DNA of 64,000 bases from Salticus scenicus (Eukaryota > Arthropoda > Arachnida > Araneae > Salticidae), in contig OZ005650.1 of NCBI GenBank assembly GCA_963930645.1, forward strand, positions 229,854,188-229,918,187, written 5' to 3'. A program made the translations under genes and the position numbers. Each line of letters starts with the position of its first letter. Within the stretch, counting starts at the first letter, position 1. This document shows positions 1 to 12,268 of this stretch, piece by piece. Below the pieces are notes generated by a model. It saw only the letters and a program-made list of their open reading frames with translations. It ran no database searches and had not been told where the DNA came from.

Positions 1-1250
1 GTTATTAAAATAGGAAATAACTTTTCGCCCACTTTGTACTTTGCTTTTGTTTTATCAAAGTAAATGTGCCCAATGTTCAACAACATTTTTTCCGCGCGGC
101 TGCTTAGCAAATATGATTCTGAAAATCAAATTACCGATGGATTTTTTTTTTTTTTTACTATTTCTGTTTTATTTATTCTCGGTAATTGCTCTATCATGTT
201 CAAACTATTTTTGATAAATAAAAAAAAAAGTCATTTTTCTAAGTTTTTTCAGTTTTAAAATCGTGCATCTAATACCACATAAAAAGTATAAGATGTTCAC
301 GATTAAAAGTAAAAATTATTCTTAACTTTTCAAAAGGATACATTGAAATTACATGTAGAAATGTTAAAGCGTAGGTTTATTTTAATTTTTTAACCAAAAT
401 TAATATTTTATGAAAAATATGACATTCACTTTTGCGTTTAAAACAAAGAAAAAAGTCTGTTATGCATTTTGATAGCTATTAGATGCTTGAAGATCAACAA
501 AAAAGAAATAGAGTATCATAGAAAATAGAACACCATAAGTAAACTTTTCATTAGCTGTTGTTAAATTTAACACTGATCGCTGGCTTTGAAATATCTATGG
601 GAAGTGCAGCATTATAAAAATATGTAGTTAAAAAATGCATAAAAACTCTTTCTTCTGATGAAATGGTGCGATTTTATAATCATCCTGCTATCTAATGTCA
701 TTACAGAACTGATGAATTATTAAAAGGAATACATGAATGTTGTTTTTACGTACTTATTAAAAAGTTAGATTTGTAGAATTAGACATTTGTGTGAAATTAG
801 TCATTCTTCCTCTGAATATTCTACCATTCTCTTTCTTATAAAAAAATGAAAAAAAAAAGGAAAAGAAAAGAATTTTGGTCAATAAGAAAACTTTCGGTGG
901 AAAAGGACAACTTGTTTACTGTATTAGAAAGCAATATTGGAACTATATAATATCTCATGTGAATAAATTTCAAGTTGTTTAAAAAACCAAGAGAGTATTC
1001 TTACGAATTTGTAAATAATAGTTATATGTAATTACATTTAATGAGATTTAGTCAGGCTATAAAATACTTATTTTCTGCCTTTTTACCATGTTTTGGCGTT
1101 AAAATATCGTACTTTTCTTTAAAAATACAGTAAAAAGCTTCATCAGGGCAGATAATGACCTTGGCGATAAATTTGGGCGACTTTATAGCTCCTTGGCGAC
1201 TTTTTTGACGATCCTCGGAAAATGCTTATTATAGATATTTCGAATATCTA
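1..1250. other. AT-rich non-coding DNA, no gene seen
   Basis: No open frame resembles a protein family and no inverted or tandem repeat is evident apart from short homopolymers. The last 120 bases are richer in GGCGAC-like words, which also occur in the fold-back element that follows. Confidence 0.6.
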
Positions 1251-1676
1251 ACAAGGAAACATTCAAAAAGTGTCGTCCTCAAAAAATATTGAAAAAAAAT
1301 ATATGTGATTATACTCTTCAAAAAACACTAGTAAGTGAAAAAAATATATATATTAGCTGAAATGATTTACAGCGACCACAAGAAATTATCAAAATTAAGC
1401 AATTTTGGCGATTTAGCGCTGTTAGGCGATAAGTTCGCTAGCACCGAGATTGCCGTGTACGAACAAAACTGTGCTTTGCTTCTCCGCCAAGTACTCAAAA
1501 CCAATCGCCTAACAGTGTGAAATCGACAAATATGCTTAATTTTGATAACTTTTGTGGTCGCTGTAATTCATTTCAGCCGACATTTTTTTTCACTTTCTGG
1601 TGTTTTATAAAGAATAGAATCACATATATTTTCTTCAATATTTTTTGAAGACGACACCTTTTGAATGTTTCCTTGT
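1251..1676. repeat. Fold-back element, about 175 bp arms
   Basis: The left arm (about 1251-1430) and the right arm (about 1504-1676) are reverse complements at roughly 90% identity, separated by a loop of about 73 bases. Both arms begin ACAAGGAAACATTCAAAA when read inwards and end at a shared GTTAGGCGAT. The 61-codon open frame inside (1335-1520) crosses arm and loop and is not a gene. I see no target duplication. It is probably a fold-back type non-autonomous DNA transposon of unknown superfamily. Confidence 0.75.
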
Positions 1677-2455
1677 AAGCTCTAACTCGATTATTTCAGA
1701 AGTTACTAGAAAATTGTGGATTTATAAGAGGCTGTAAAAGGAATCCTGTTCTGACCGTAGTGTGACAGTTTGAAGCCAAACAGCCTAATGTTAATGGTTC
1801 CCTGACTGGATCTTTTGCTATTGATTGATTACAGCCTATTGCTCTGTAAAAATGCTATGGTGCGTTTCATGCTGTGATTTTGAATTTGTCAGCTGTTATT
1901 TAAGCTGTGTTTTCTGGTGAAACTAAAGTTGATACTTGGTTCACAGACCTATTATTTTCCGGAATATACTGTATATAAACTTTTAAGCCACTGCAAGATT
2001 AGTCTTTCATTCACAGACAATTGAAGAAATCCGAGTACGCAACAGTACTTACATTAAAGCGCACATATCTTTATCAAATGGAGAAAAATGGCTTTCTGAA
2101 ACAACAGTATAACATTTTCTTTTGCAACTACGCTTACAGTAAATTTAAAAATTGTACAACAGATAATAATTAAATATTTTTTCTTTCGAAACCTTGTGAA
2201 TGCAAGTATTAAAAACTTTCTTACGCTGAATTATTGTAATAAACTTTTATATTAAAGCAAAAAAAAAAAAAAAAAAAGTGTTAAAAATATAAAGTTTTAC
2301 GATCGATTGATTAGTTAATAAAATTAAAATTGGTTTTACAGTTGCTTATTAATTGGTTTTTATCAAGTGTATTAATAGACGAAGAACTACGTAGCGAGTT
2401 ACTAACAAATGCTCGGGAGTCATTGATAAATGTGGTCTAAGGAAATACCATTACT
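1677..2455. other. AT-rich non-coding DNA
   Basis: Nothing recognisable beyond a poly(A) run near 2260-2277. No long open frame. Confidence 0.5.
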
Positions 2456-2794
2456 GGAGAGATCGCACATATAGAAGTTCTGAGGGAAGGAGTAGAGTGC
2501 TGGCAGAGAGACTCCAAGTAGTTGCACAACATCAATAGTGGAGTAGGTAATTAAATGTTGAAGTTGGTTCTTTCAAGCGTCTACGATTAAGAATTGATTT
2601 TTTGTTTTGTTTTCCAAAGTAAGTGCTTGAATTTTCACAGTCCTTTCCCAAAAATTTCTATAGAAAGGGAAAATTACAAAATATTTTAAAACTATATCGT
2701 TTCTGATAATGCACTAACCTCGACTGACTATGCAAACACCGGCGGTTCTTTTCTAAAATAGTTATATTTAAATTAAGAGCCGCGCAATCTCTCC
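2456..2794. repeat. Dispersed repeat with GGAGAGATTGCGC-type ends, copy 1
   Basis: It begins GGAGAGATCGCACATATAGA and ends with the reverse complement of GGAGAGATTGCGCG. A related copy lies at 46169-46514 with the same order of motifs after the left end (an AAGGAGTAGAGTGC word) and the same right end. This makes a family of about 340 bp with short inverted ends. No target duplication is visible and the class is unknown. A solo LTR is an alternative. Confidence 0.6.
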
Positions 2795-2960
2795 GAACAA
2801 AATAGAGGTTGTGCTTCCACTACTTAAAAGAGATCGCGTGTTTTTCGCATTACGTTGCTAAAAGATATTATGCAGCTTTATTGAGTAAAGCAACTTGCAA
2901 GTTTCGTACGATTTTTTGGAATTTGTGAAGGCTTTGTGTTTAAATTTGATTACAAGATTG

Positions 2961-3060
2961 GGTCCCGTGGTTGTTTGGATGGCTGGGTTTAACGTCGTAT
3001 TAGAACTACACAATGGGTAATTGGCGACGATCTGGGACGTACCCCTAAGGATAGTCTGGA
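2961..3060 (-). repeat. SINE-like 3' region fragment, minus strand
   Basis: Read on the minus strand it contains a GACGTTAAACCCAGCC word, preceded by AATTACCCATTGTGTAGTT. I recognise this only as resembling the conserved 3' part of some arthropod SINEs. Similar words occur at 32418-32580. The assignment is tentative. Confidence 0.35.
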
Positions 3061-3131
3061 GACATGCCATCCCAATTTTGATCCTCCATGGAGGCGATAG
3101 GATGCAGTGGGTTACAGTTTTAGAAAAAAAT

Positions 3132-3336
3132 GTCGCCCAAACGGTGTGGTGGTTAGCGCCCCTGACTTCACGGTTGGGCCTGGGTCCGAATCCCGTAGAA
3201 GGCATGGATGTGTTGTCCCTGTTAGGGGTAGCGATGACTGCTCATTAGGTGCTCCTTCACAAATGGTCATCATTTAGGTGACCTTTCGGCCAATGCTTGT
3301 GGCATATACGCAGCGCAATAATAATAATAATAATAA
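3132..3336 (+). repeat. tRNA-derived SINE
   Basis: A tRNA-like head has an A-box-like GTGGTTAGCGCC at about 3149-3160 and a B-box-like GGTCCGAATCC at 3183-3193, spaced as in a tRNA internal promoter. A non-tRNA body follows and the element ends in an (AAT)n tail at about 3317-3335. It would be transcribed by RNA polymerase III and moved by a LINE enzyme in trans. The head does not fold into a full cloverleaf by eye, so it is not called as a tRNA gene. Short open frames across it on both strands are fortuitous. Confidence 0.7.
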
Positions 3337-3524
3337 AACAGTTTTAGAAATTTCGAAAAAAGTGTGAAGTGGAAATCTCGGTTATTGAAGGATTAGTCTT
3401 TTTTTAAAGATGAAGTTGGTTTGAGGATTACATTCTCTGCGAGGTTTTTCGAAATTGTTGAATGGGAAAGGATTTTGTGAATATTAAAATGTGGAGTTCT
3501 GCAAATTGACTTTTCGTGATAGTG

Positions 3525-3737
3525 CAGTCGGCAGCAAAATTGTTCGAGCTCTAGCAATTATTCCTATGTGGAAAATGTACACTTAATGCTGCTTTTTTAA
3601 ATAAATCCTTGTCGAGTCATGTTCTTAGGCAGTCTAAGAGCATGATTTGACAAGGATTTATTTAACAAAACAGTATTAAGTGTACCTTTTTCATATAAGA
3701 ATTATTGCTAGTGCTCGAATAATTTTGCTGCCGACTG
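3525..3737. mobile_element. Palindromic MITE, CAGTCGGCAGC family, copy 1
   Basis: The two halves are reverse complements over almost the whole 213 bp. The outer ends are CAGTCGGCAGCAAAAT and its reverse complement, and the centre is a loop of a few bases near 3630. A second copy with the same ends and the same inner palindrome lies at 47397-47601 with TA on both sides. No clear TA flank remains here. It is a non-autonomous element, probably of a TA-targeting superfamily. Confidence 0.75.
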
Positions 3738-4289
3738 TTTTTATGAAAACGCAAATTTAAAGTCGAAGTCAGTGAGAGATTACTAAAGATCTGGGAGGTG
3801 ATTTTATCTACTACATCTAAGTGTCAATCAAAGTATTTTAAGTTTACTATTTACATGTAAATCTTATGCGTGAACTAATTTTGAAAAAAAAAAAAATAAT
3901 AATAATAATTAAAAATACATAAATTTCGAAATTAAATGTATTTAACGATAAATTAGATTCGTAAAAAACTATTCTGCAGGCATGCCCTTTTCAATAAGAT
4001 AATAATAAAATTGTTATTAAAGCAATTTTTTTAACTTTTTTTTTTTTTATCTATTAACAATTAAACGTTTAATAAGTAAATTTTATTAATTGTGAGTTAA
4101 ATTTTACTAATAAATGATTTTTATTTTTTTCCTTTATTAATATAAATAAAGTATTGTATTCCTAAAAATTTTCCAATTCCGATTTGTTTGAGGACCGTTT
4201 CTTCGGTTACACGTTATGAGGGATCGAGAACACATTTCGAACATTTCTAGAAAATGTCTGTTTGGATGTGTGTAACAAAAATTGTCTAA
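3738..4289. other. AT-rich non-coding DNA with a short dispersed-repeat trace
   Basis: Mostly A/T runs. About 4195-4290 contains TTACACGTTATGAG and TCTAGAAAATGTCTGTTTGG words. These resemble the repeat at 23130-23300 and suggest a decayed copy of the same family. Confidence 0.4.
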
Positions 4290-4598
4290 GTGTCAGGAAA
4301 GCTCGAGGTATTAGCAAAGCTGAAACAGAACGTTTGAACCGGGAGGAAGTGAAAGGTTATTTTACTCTATTCACATGAATATTTTCAGAGAATGACCTGT
4401 TAGCGAATTCATGCTGTATTTGGAACTGTGACGAAATTGGAGATCAACTGAACAACGAGCCTGGGAAAGTGGTTGCTGTTAAAGGTAGTAAAGATGTTCA
4501 CGTTTTTACTAGTACCGAAAAGGGAGAGATAATAATTATTCGGGCTTTCTGCAACGTGGAAGGGCAATTCTTGCCGCCATTCTGTACATTTAAACGTG

Positions 4599-4629
<31 letters not shown>

Positions 4630-5789
4630 GTAAATCTCAATAAGCTAGAGGTGCAACTCCAGGAACTGAATTTAAGATGAAAAGAGAGAGTGCCTACATA
4701 AACAGTCAGTAATTCATGATTAGCTTACTGAGCACTTCATTCCACGAAAACCTGCTATTAAAAAGTTATTAATTTTAGATTGTTATATATCACATATGAA
4801 CTGTTCAAACATGCCACAAATTGCTTTTAATAACGACACTATAATTTGGTGTCTGCCAAGCCATACTACATATTATTTACAACCATTGGATCGCGTAGTG
4901 TTCAAGCCCGTTAATGCTCAATTTAAAGAAGCCTGTGGTAAAAATGGTAACAACTCGGTGTGGGACTAGAAAATTTTCGAGAGAGGACTTTGATAGTCTC
5001 TTAAATTTAACCTGTTCTCGCTGTTATACTGTCCATCTTGCCACTTTTGCCTTTTGTGCAGCTGGTATTTACCCTTTAAATAATGATGCGATTCCAGAAC
5101 ACGCATATTTGCTATGCTGTGATCAAGGCATGAATGAAACTGTTCCGAAAACCGTTGAGTTGAGGAAAAAAAAACCATAGATCACTAATGCATATCAACT
5201 ACAGACCTCCTAATAGCCGTTAAAACACCAACATCTCCTGTTATACGCCCATATCCACCTCCAACATCACCAGCGACATCTGTTTGTAAACTTATAGTTT
5301 CTAGAGTGTCTAGTGTTACGCTCACAAATGCAGCTATGACAATTTTGGAAAAGATTTCACCCATTCCAAATAGTTTATAATGCCATCGAAATAAAAAAGA
5401 GTGCAACAAAAGTTACTGATCCACCAAAAAAAAAAAAAAATTCTTAGGAAAGATGCAGCTACAATAACGAAAAAAAAAAAAAAACAATTAAAAAAGGACC
5501 CAATTGAACATAAGATGTTTCCAGTAAAAATGGAATTAAAAAAAAGTAAATAAATAAATAAAAAGGAAAGAAAACGAAGAAACTGTTGAATTTTTAAGCA
5601 TCTTCTTCATCAACCACATCAAAAGAAACTGATAGTGAAATAAAAATTATTCGGGATCATGTGAAACAGAACATTCAAGATGAGTGCACTGAATGCCTTG
5701 AACTGTACCAAGAAACAACTTCCAGAAGTGATTGGATTTAAAAAGTTATCTGTTGTGTGTGGTTGCAGAAAAATTGCACTATTTACAGC
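4290..5789 (+). pseudogene. Decayed pogo/Tigger-like transposase (DDE_1 family)
   Basis: Conceptual translation with frame changes matches the catalytic half of pogo/Tigger-like transposases. There is a WNCDEIG block with the first Asp codon at about 4430, then NNEPGK and GSKDVHVFTS. The second Asp is in an LDCYISH block at about 4778, the third in LQPLDR at 4889, and AAGIYPLNNDAIPEHAY follows at about 5060-5107. A Cys-rich C-terminal tail (CTEC, then CCVW) runs at about 5680-5780. Stops, a frame change near 4370, a long poly(T) insertion at about 4602-4630 and poly(A) runs destroy the frame. The N-terminal DNA-binding half is not recognisable. A hAT-type element interrupts the Cys-rich tail, which resumes at 7856. 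The three Asp codons survive but the gene cannot be expressed. Confidence 0.8.
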
Positions 5790-5797
5790 AATGAGTG

Positions 5798-7793
5798 CAG
5801 TATTGTGCACGAACGCGTTCATTTGAATGCATTCACGAGTTTAGCTCAAAATTTTTGAGTTTTGAGTTGAACATCGCTCATTTTTTTAATTATGAACTTG
5901 AATTGAACGAAACTCGTTTTTTCCACGAATTTGAGCGTGAAAAAGCAATTCAAACTCAAACTCATATTAAATATTTCTGACTGAAATATAAAAAGGAAAG
6001 TAGAAGAAGAAAAGGACAGAAAAGAAAATAACTGTGCAGAATGGATCCCGGAAAAAAGGGCTCTTGGGAAAAAAGATTCTGGTAAAAGGCACTAGCTGCC
6101 AGAAGTGAAGATAGGTGAAGTGTCGTCTAAACCTCTTAATATTACATAATGAGAGAAAATATGACATAAATGCACATTATGAGAAATATTTTTTATCACA
6201 AATAAGTCAGAGCAGTTTAAAAAATATCATGTATGATATTGGCATGCGCCTCAACAAAAACCAACATTCCATTTTAAAGATACCCAATTGAAAGATTCTG
6301 CAATCAGCATTTTGTATTTTGTATTTTTATTATTGATATTTTTTATAATCTAGTCTCTTTCATGTCTTTCTTTGCTTAAGTGAATAATAAAGCATTTTCA
6401 TTACACATTTCTTTTTCGTTTAATACTAAAAAAAAAAAAAAAAAAAAAAAACTTACAATTAAATTAAATAAGAAAAAGAACATAAAATATAAGTTAAAGA
6501 ATAATAATTAATAACTGAATTTAAATATGATGCATACAGATATATGTATATAATAGCTCTTTAGACTCTTAAATATTTTTTCCTATTTAAAACTTTGACA
6601 CTCAATTAAAATAATAATAATAATAATAATAATAATTGAATTTAAAAAAAGATTTACAGTTTTCTATGAACAGCATATATATATATATATATATAAGGCT
6701 AAACAAGCTTGTACAGAAAGAAAAATGTGTACACATTATTTGGAAACAGTGTTGAAAACGCAATTATTTTTACGAAATTCTTTTGAAGAAATAAATGTTT
6801 TAAAGATTATAGCTTCTAATTTTAAATATCCAGAAAGAAAAAAAAAAAAAAAAACTGAACTTTTTCATTCTACGCTTGTATAAACAGACGACTAAACATT
6901 TTGAGATTTTTCTTGCCTTGGGCAATTTATGTACTCTTTGTGAATTTAACAATTATTTTCTATTTGATAAGTTATTTATCATTAAATTATATATTATTTA
7001 AATTTATTATTAAAGTTTTAATTATGTTTTGAGTTTTCTTTTGAATTAGCTAAATATTTTAATCACAATTTAGTGGTTTGTCTTAGGGACCGTGGATGAA
7101 ATATGACAAATCGTCAAATGGTGGTCCTCAAATGAAAAAATACCAAAACCCAATTGATTTTGAACTTTTATTTTATTTTATTCTATTTTTATGCACTTTA
7201 TATAAAATACATGCTTATTCCTTTATAGTACGCTAAATAGCAAGCGAAATTTTCTATTGATTTATCCAAGAACTCAAAGCCGACATTGGCTGGGGTGCAA
7301 TCAAATAAATATAAATTAAGTCAAACCATTACACTATTTAAAAAATATATACTTCAAAACAACGGAACCTCTAAATTATAGAATTTGTCTCTCCTATTAA
7401 TAAGTTTTCTCCTGCGCATAAACAAACGTATTGGAAATTTGAGAATAAAAAAACACACAAAAACAGTGGATCCACTATTCAGAAGTGTCTGCTAAATAAA
7501 TTTTTACTACAATTAAATTAATAAGTTATAATTAAGAGTTATAAGTTTAATAAAGCACTAAATTAAGAATAATTTTCATGGTAATTGGCAATTAAAAAAA
7601 AATGTAAATTACCTATGAAAGTGTTCACCTATTTACAAATGAAAAAAGTAATAGTACTAAGAAATGAACTTTTAATGAGTTTCGCTCCTTTTAAAAAATG
7701 AACTTGAGTTGAACGGATTCATTATTTTCAGACATGAGTTTGAGCGCGAACTAACTCGTTTTTTACACGATGAACTTGAGTTTGAACTAGTTC

Positions 7794-7824
<31 letters not shown>

Positions 7825-7847
7825 CCCCGTGAACTTGCACAACACTG
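5798..7847. mobile_element. Non-autonomous hAT-type element inside the Tigger pseudogene
   Basis: The ends are CAGTATTGTGCACG and the reverse complement of CAGTGTTGTGCAAG, a typical CAGNG hAT terminus. The flanking 8 bp, AATGAGTG (5790-5797) and AATGAATG (7848-7855), are a target duplication with one mismatch. Both subterminal regions carry several AACTTGAGTTGAAC-like words, as expected for transposase-binding repeats. No transposase frame exists in the 2,050 bp interior, which is AT-rich with poly(A/T) and (TA)n tracts. Removing it would bring the two halves of the Tigger tail together. Confidence 0.8.
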
Positions 7848-7855
7848 AATGAATG

Positions 7856-7925
7856 TATCGATTGTGGACGAAGACAATATCGAAAATATTGAAACTATAA
7901 GAATGAAAATGACTAAGTTTTATTT
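7856..7925 (+). pseudogene. Tigger transposase tail fragment, downstream of the hAT insertion
   Basis: Reads CIDCGRRQYRKY in the frame expected for the continuation of the Cys-rich C-terminus at 5680-5790. The first eight bases of this block are the right copy of the hAT target duplication, extended by one base into the tail. Confidence 0.5.
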
Positions 7926-9018
7926 AAACACATTATCTAGTAAATTAATATTATTTTGTAATAAAATCTAAACTTGATTTTAATTGTTTAATTTTTTTTT
8001 CTTTAAATAAAATTCTGTAATTCATGTTAAAATTATTTCATTTTCTTCTGATTCTTTAATCATTTGGTGGATTATTCACTCCTAATACAAAAATAACTTT
8101 TTACAAATCCCCTACAACAATGCAATTTAAGTGTAATAATTATTTTTCACAATTCAATTGTAGTTATAATTAAGCGCAATCTCTCTTACCCTATAAGGAG
8201 AGATTGCGCAAAATAACTCTCTTGGTTTTATAACAGCTGTTGCTTTAAATTAAATCATAGCATAACTACAAAACAGCAATGGAAATGCACAGAAGAAAGA
8301 TCATTTCAAAGCTATGCACCAATGCTTTAGCAAAAAATTAATATTTGACTTTTTTTTTTCATTGCGTTTTGTTGATTTGTGCGCAAACTACCCTAGCTTT
8401 TCCTTATATATTTGTAAATATATCTGTAAAAGTGTTTATACTGATATACACGCACAAAAATAAATAAATAAATAAATAAAATAAAATTTCAATATAAAAA
8501 TTTTCATGTAATTTAAAAAGATAAAAAAATATATTGTCTAAGCTATTTAAAATAATAGAGATAGCATAAGTAATCCCGAGAAAAAAAAACATTAGTATGT
8601 ATAATATTAAAAAAGTAATTTAAGACTTTTTAAAAATTATCATTTAATTTGGAAAACAAAAAAATACATTTTTTTTTCAACATAAAAAAATAACTTTTTA
8701 TAACTTCTTTTTTCGAATTTCTAAAAAAAAGGAAGATTATAAAAAAAAATTCCGGCATTAAGATTTTAAACAATAGCAATTATTTCGGTAATTGTTTTCA
8801 AATTTATTTACTTTCATATAAAAGTTCATTAAATGTCTTTTCAGTCGCTTTTTCTTTTTCTTTCTTTCCTTCTTTTTTTTTTTTTTTTTTAAGAATGGAA
8901 AAAACACGAATAAACATATTCTTTAAATGTTTTCTATATCTGATTGCTACCTATTCAGTTCAACATGCAGTTAGTAAATAACATAGTTATAAATTTCTAA
9001 ACGATCAAGATATATATA
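7926..9018. other. AT-rich DNA with a 36 bp palindrome at 8174-8209
   Basis: The palindrome GCGCAATCTCTC / GAGAGATTGCGC has 12 bp perfect arms and carries the end motif of the family at 2456 and 46169, so it may be a minimal deletion derivative. The rest holds A/T runs only. Confidence 0.5.
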
Positions 9019-9314
9019 CAGTGTGGTGGAAAAATATGTGATACAGGGGACGAATATAAAAGTATTCGCAGTACTATACTTGTTCGGAATTTTCACGTGA
9101 AGGTGGTACAGGACCCTGTGTGGAGTAGTGGAAATAAGTTGGCTTTGTGGGATTTGGAAGCTGTATAAAATCATAGCGGGGAATGACAGCTTCCGTCGTT
9201 GCCGGCTTGTTTCGACAGCCCTACACAGCGCCCTACATTCCCCAATACGAGAATTCCAAATTCGTCCTTTCTAACCACCAGAAAATTTTGTCCAGACATT
9301 TTCCGATCACTCTG
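9019..9314. mobile_element. TA-flanked MITE, 296 bp
   Basis: The ends are CAGTGTGGTGGAAAAATATG and the reverse complement of CAGAGTGATCGGAAAATGTC, with a TA dinucleotide directly outside each end (9017-9018 and 9315-9316). The interior is GC-richer than its flanks and has no transposase frame. The TA flanks and CAG-type ends suggest a Tc1/mariner-mobilised MITE. Confidence 0.65.
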
Positions 9315-9554
9315 TACTTATATATAAAATAAAATAGTAAAAACAAATCTTTTCGAAAGTTTAAGAAAATATTATTATGTTACTGCACAGGTTTTATGTA
9401 AAGGATTTAGCTAATTTGGAAGGAGGTTTTGAATATATAACATATTTTTTTATTTTTTTATATGTAATATTAATGCATGGGATTGTCTATATTTTACACA
9501 CAATTCTTGAAATAACTTAAGCGATATGTGTACTCATGAAAGAGTTTTTGTGTC

Positions 9555-9589
<35 letters not shown>

Positions 9590-10316
9590 TTATTTATTTA
9601 TTTATACATATATGTGTGTGTATATATATATACCGTAAAAATAAGGAAAAGATGAGCACAAATATATTAGAATTCTATATATTTCTAAATGCTTCTTATT
9701 AAAAAGGAATGACATATCTTATAAACTTAAAGATGTTCATTATCGATAACATGAAAAGTTCTTCCTATCGTGTTCTGCTACATCTTCAGGCACATCATCT
9801 AATTCTGTCTCATCTTTTCCATTATTGTCACTGTGATCAGTAAATATATAATCATCTTCCGGTCATTCTAGATTGTTAGATATATTACATTTTAAAATGA
9901 TTTTTGAATAAAATAGGTTCAATTTCATTCCATGCTTTTAATATTCACTCACGTACAACTTCTGGATTGCCATGACGCATTTGGCCTCTTTCTGCAAATG
10001 TTTTTCATCTTTTAATATCCACTCTGTTTTATAAATATCTCTTGAATGGCTTGTTGATACACACATTTTCCGCACTCACATATTATTTTACTTACTGTTT
10101 GTCAATTCAGTATACGGTTATTCGAAAACCAGGAATAATCGTTTGAATGAATGTTTTGAAAAGATACGAGATTCGCACATGTACATTTCAGATTCCTTTA
10201 TAAAAGGGGGTGTGCGTTATACAGTCAATATAACTAAAAATTAAAAGTATATAGCTTGAAATTTACGAGTGCATGTTATACGTCGGAAAAATATATAACG
10301 GTAAATATATATAAAC

Positions 10317-10372
<56 letters not shown>
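9315..10372. repeat. AT-rich DNA with TA microsatellites
   Basis: There is a (TA)n/(TTTA)n tract at about 9557-9606 and a pure (TA)n tract at about 10319-10374. No gene or element is recognised between them. Confidence 0.6.
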
Positions 10373-10378
<6 letters not shown>

Positions 10379-10920
10379 GAAACCTTTTTAAATATTTCCC
10401 GAGATGAAACTAAATATCACATGAAGAACTAAATCCATGAGGCAATTAATTTATATTATTAAAATGCAAAAGTAATATTATGCAACAACAGTGCAAGGAA
10501 AGGAAATTCAAACAAACATAAAGATATTATTTAAAATAATAATAACAGTATTAGTAATATATGAAAGCTGCCAAGTTGCAGCATGAGAAATCATGTATTA
10601 GTAAACTTAATTAAATAATTAAGGTATTGCCAAACATAGACACACACAAAATAAAGGAATATGCAGAATTTTGCAAATAGAAATATGAATAAAAAAGTTC
10701 CAAAAGATTCGCTCAAATGCAGCGTAATAATTAAGAATGAAAATATTATGAAACCCTTTTCCAGCATTGCACAAGATGAAACCAAGTATCACATGAAGTA
10801 TTAAATCCATGAGGTAATTAATTTATAATATTAAGATGTTAAAAGTAATACTGTGATGTAAAAACAATGCAAGAAAAGGAAATTCAAACCAACATGAAGA
10901 TAATATTATATATATATATA
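10373..10920 (+). repeat. Diverged two-unit direct repeat, 372 bp offset
   Basis: About 170 bases starting ATTATGAAACC at 10374 recur from 10746. They share words such as TATCACATGAAG, TAAATCCATGAGG and AAAGGAAATTCAAAC, with many substitutions. Both copies end next to TA-rich sequence. The unit is non-coding. Confidence 0.65.
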
Positions 10921-11289
10921 TAATAAAATTGTACTTTTCTATAGTTGTATTAAAAAAATATGTAAATAAATAAATAAACTATAACTTTTATTTATATTGA
11001 TATATTGACATATACATTTTTTATTAAAATGCTTTTGCAAATCAAGGGGGAAAATCTATGACAAAATCGCAAATTTATAAATTGAATAAAATAAATGAAT
11101 TAACCTTTTGAAAGAACAATACATTTATTAATAATATTTATTGTATATTTATATTGTTCTAACAGTAGAAAAAACTTTCTAATCAGTTACAAGACAGTTT
11201 TTTTTCTTTGCTCTGATAAAGTGACCACAGTTAAAAAAAAAAAAAAAAAAAGACTCAAGTTTATTAATAAATCTGGTTCTCTCCTTGAT
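10921..11289. other. AT-rich non-coding DNA
   Basis: Nothing recognised beyond a short TA run at its start and a poly(A) run near 11232-11251. Confidence 0.5.
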
Positions 11290-12228
11290 TAGGCTGTATA
11301 TGTATCGAGTTTACAGCAAATTAGTTCATATATACGTTTTTCACAAAATATATTTAAATGTTCATCTCTCGAAAATTTTATAGCAAAATAGCAGATGGAA
11401 TTGGTTTATGAGCTGGGTTGAGACCTTTACATGGTCTACGTACATACAAAATGTCATGCAAATCGATTACTAAACTTACTTTTTTCTAAGTTTAAGTTTG
11501 AAGTGACAACAATTTTAAAACAAGATTGAGGGTTTTAAAGATTCGGATTGTGCAAGTGGAAGCTTGGTTGAAGCCTTGATATGGAATATGATGTAAGTAC
11601 CGAGTTTTAAGCAAATCAGTTAATGAATAATAATTTTTATGTGAGTTTTAATTTTTTAAATGGCTGCCACTTGGAAAGAAAATTACGGTTAATGTTAGTC
11701 GTCGAATTTATCCAGGATATTTTTGCTATCCAACATTGGTACAAAAAGTTTTAGTATTTCAGACATATTTTCAGTTTGCCACTGATTATGAACAGCCGCC
11801 AATTTAAAACAAGATATTGGATCAAGTTCATAAGTAAATTTGGTTCAGACATGTTTGTGGGCTATGTATATATTATTGAGTTTTAAGCAAATCGATTCAT
11901 AATTGCGTTTTTTATGCAAGTATGAAATTTTCATTTGATTAGCACTTTGAAGCAAGATGGCGGATCAAGTTGGCAGACGAGCTCATTAACGATATTTCTA
12001 AGATAAGGTAGCCTAATTCTGATTTACATTTTTTTCAATATTTCGAAAGAAGTTATCATGACGACAAACTTCAAACGGCTGTGTTGTTTTAAGTGACCAC
12101 CATTTTGAAACGAGATGGCAGATCAAGTAGATAATAAATTAGGTTGAGCTATTGATATGCAACTATATCAAACTTTAAGCAAATAGATTTTTAAATACAA
12201 ATGTAGTTTTCAACTGCAATAATGAATA

Positions 12229-12268
<40 letters not shown>

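Noticed and set aside
3149..3193. A possible tRNA gene from A- and B-box matches
   Set aside because: No acceptor stem or cloverleaf can be drawn, and a body and (AAT)n tail follow, so it is the head of a SINE.
3021..3248. Overlapping open frames on both strands at 2858-3248
   Set aside because: They cover the tRNA-derived SINE, whose higher GC content removes stops by chance.
10319..10374. Direct-repeat-like regularity suggesting a CRISPR-type array
   Set aside because: It is a plain (TA)n microsatellite without spacers, in a eukaryotic context.
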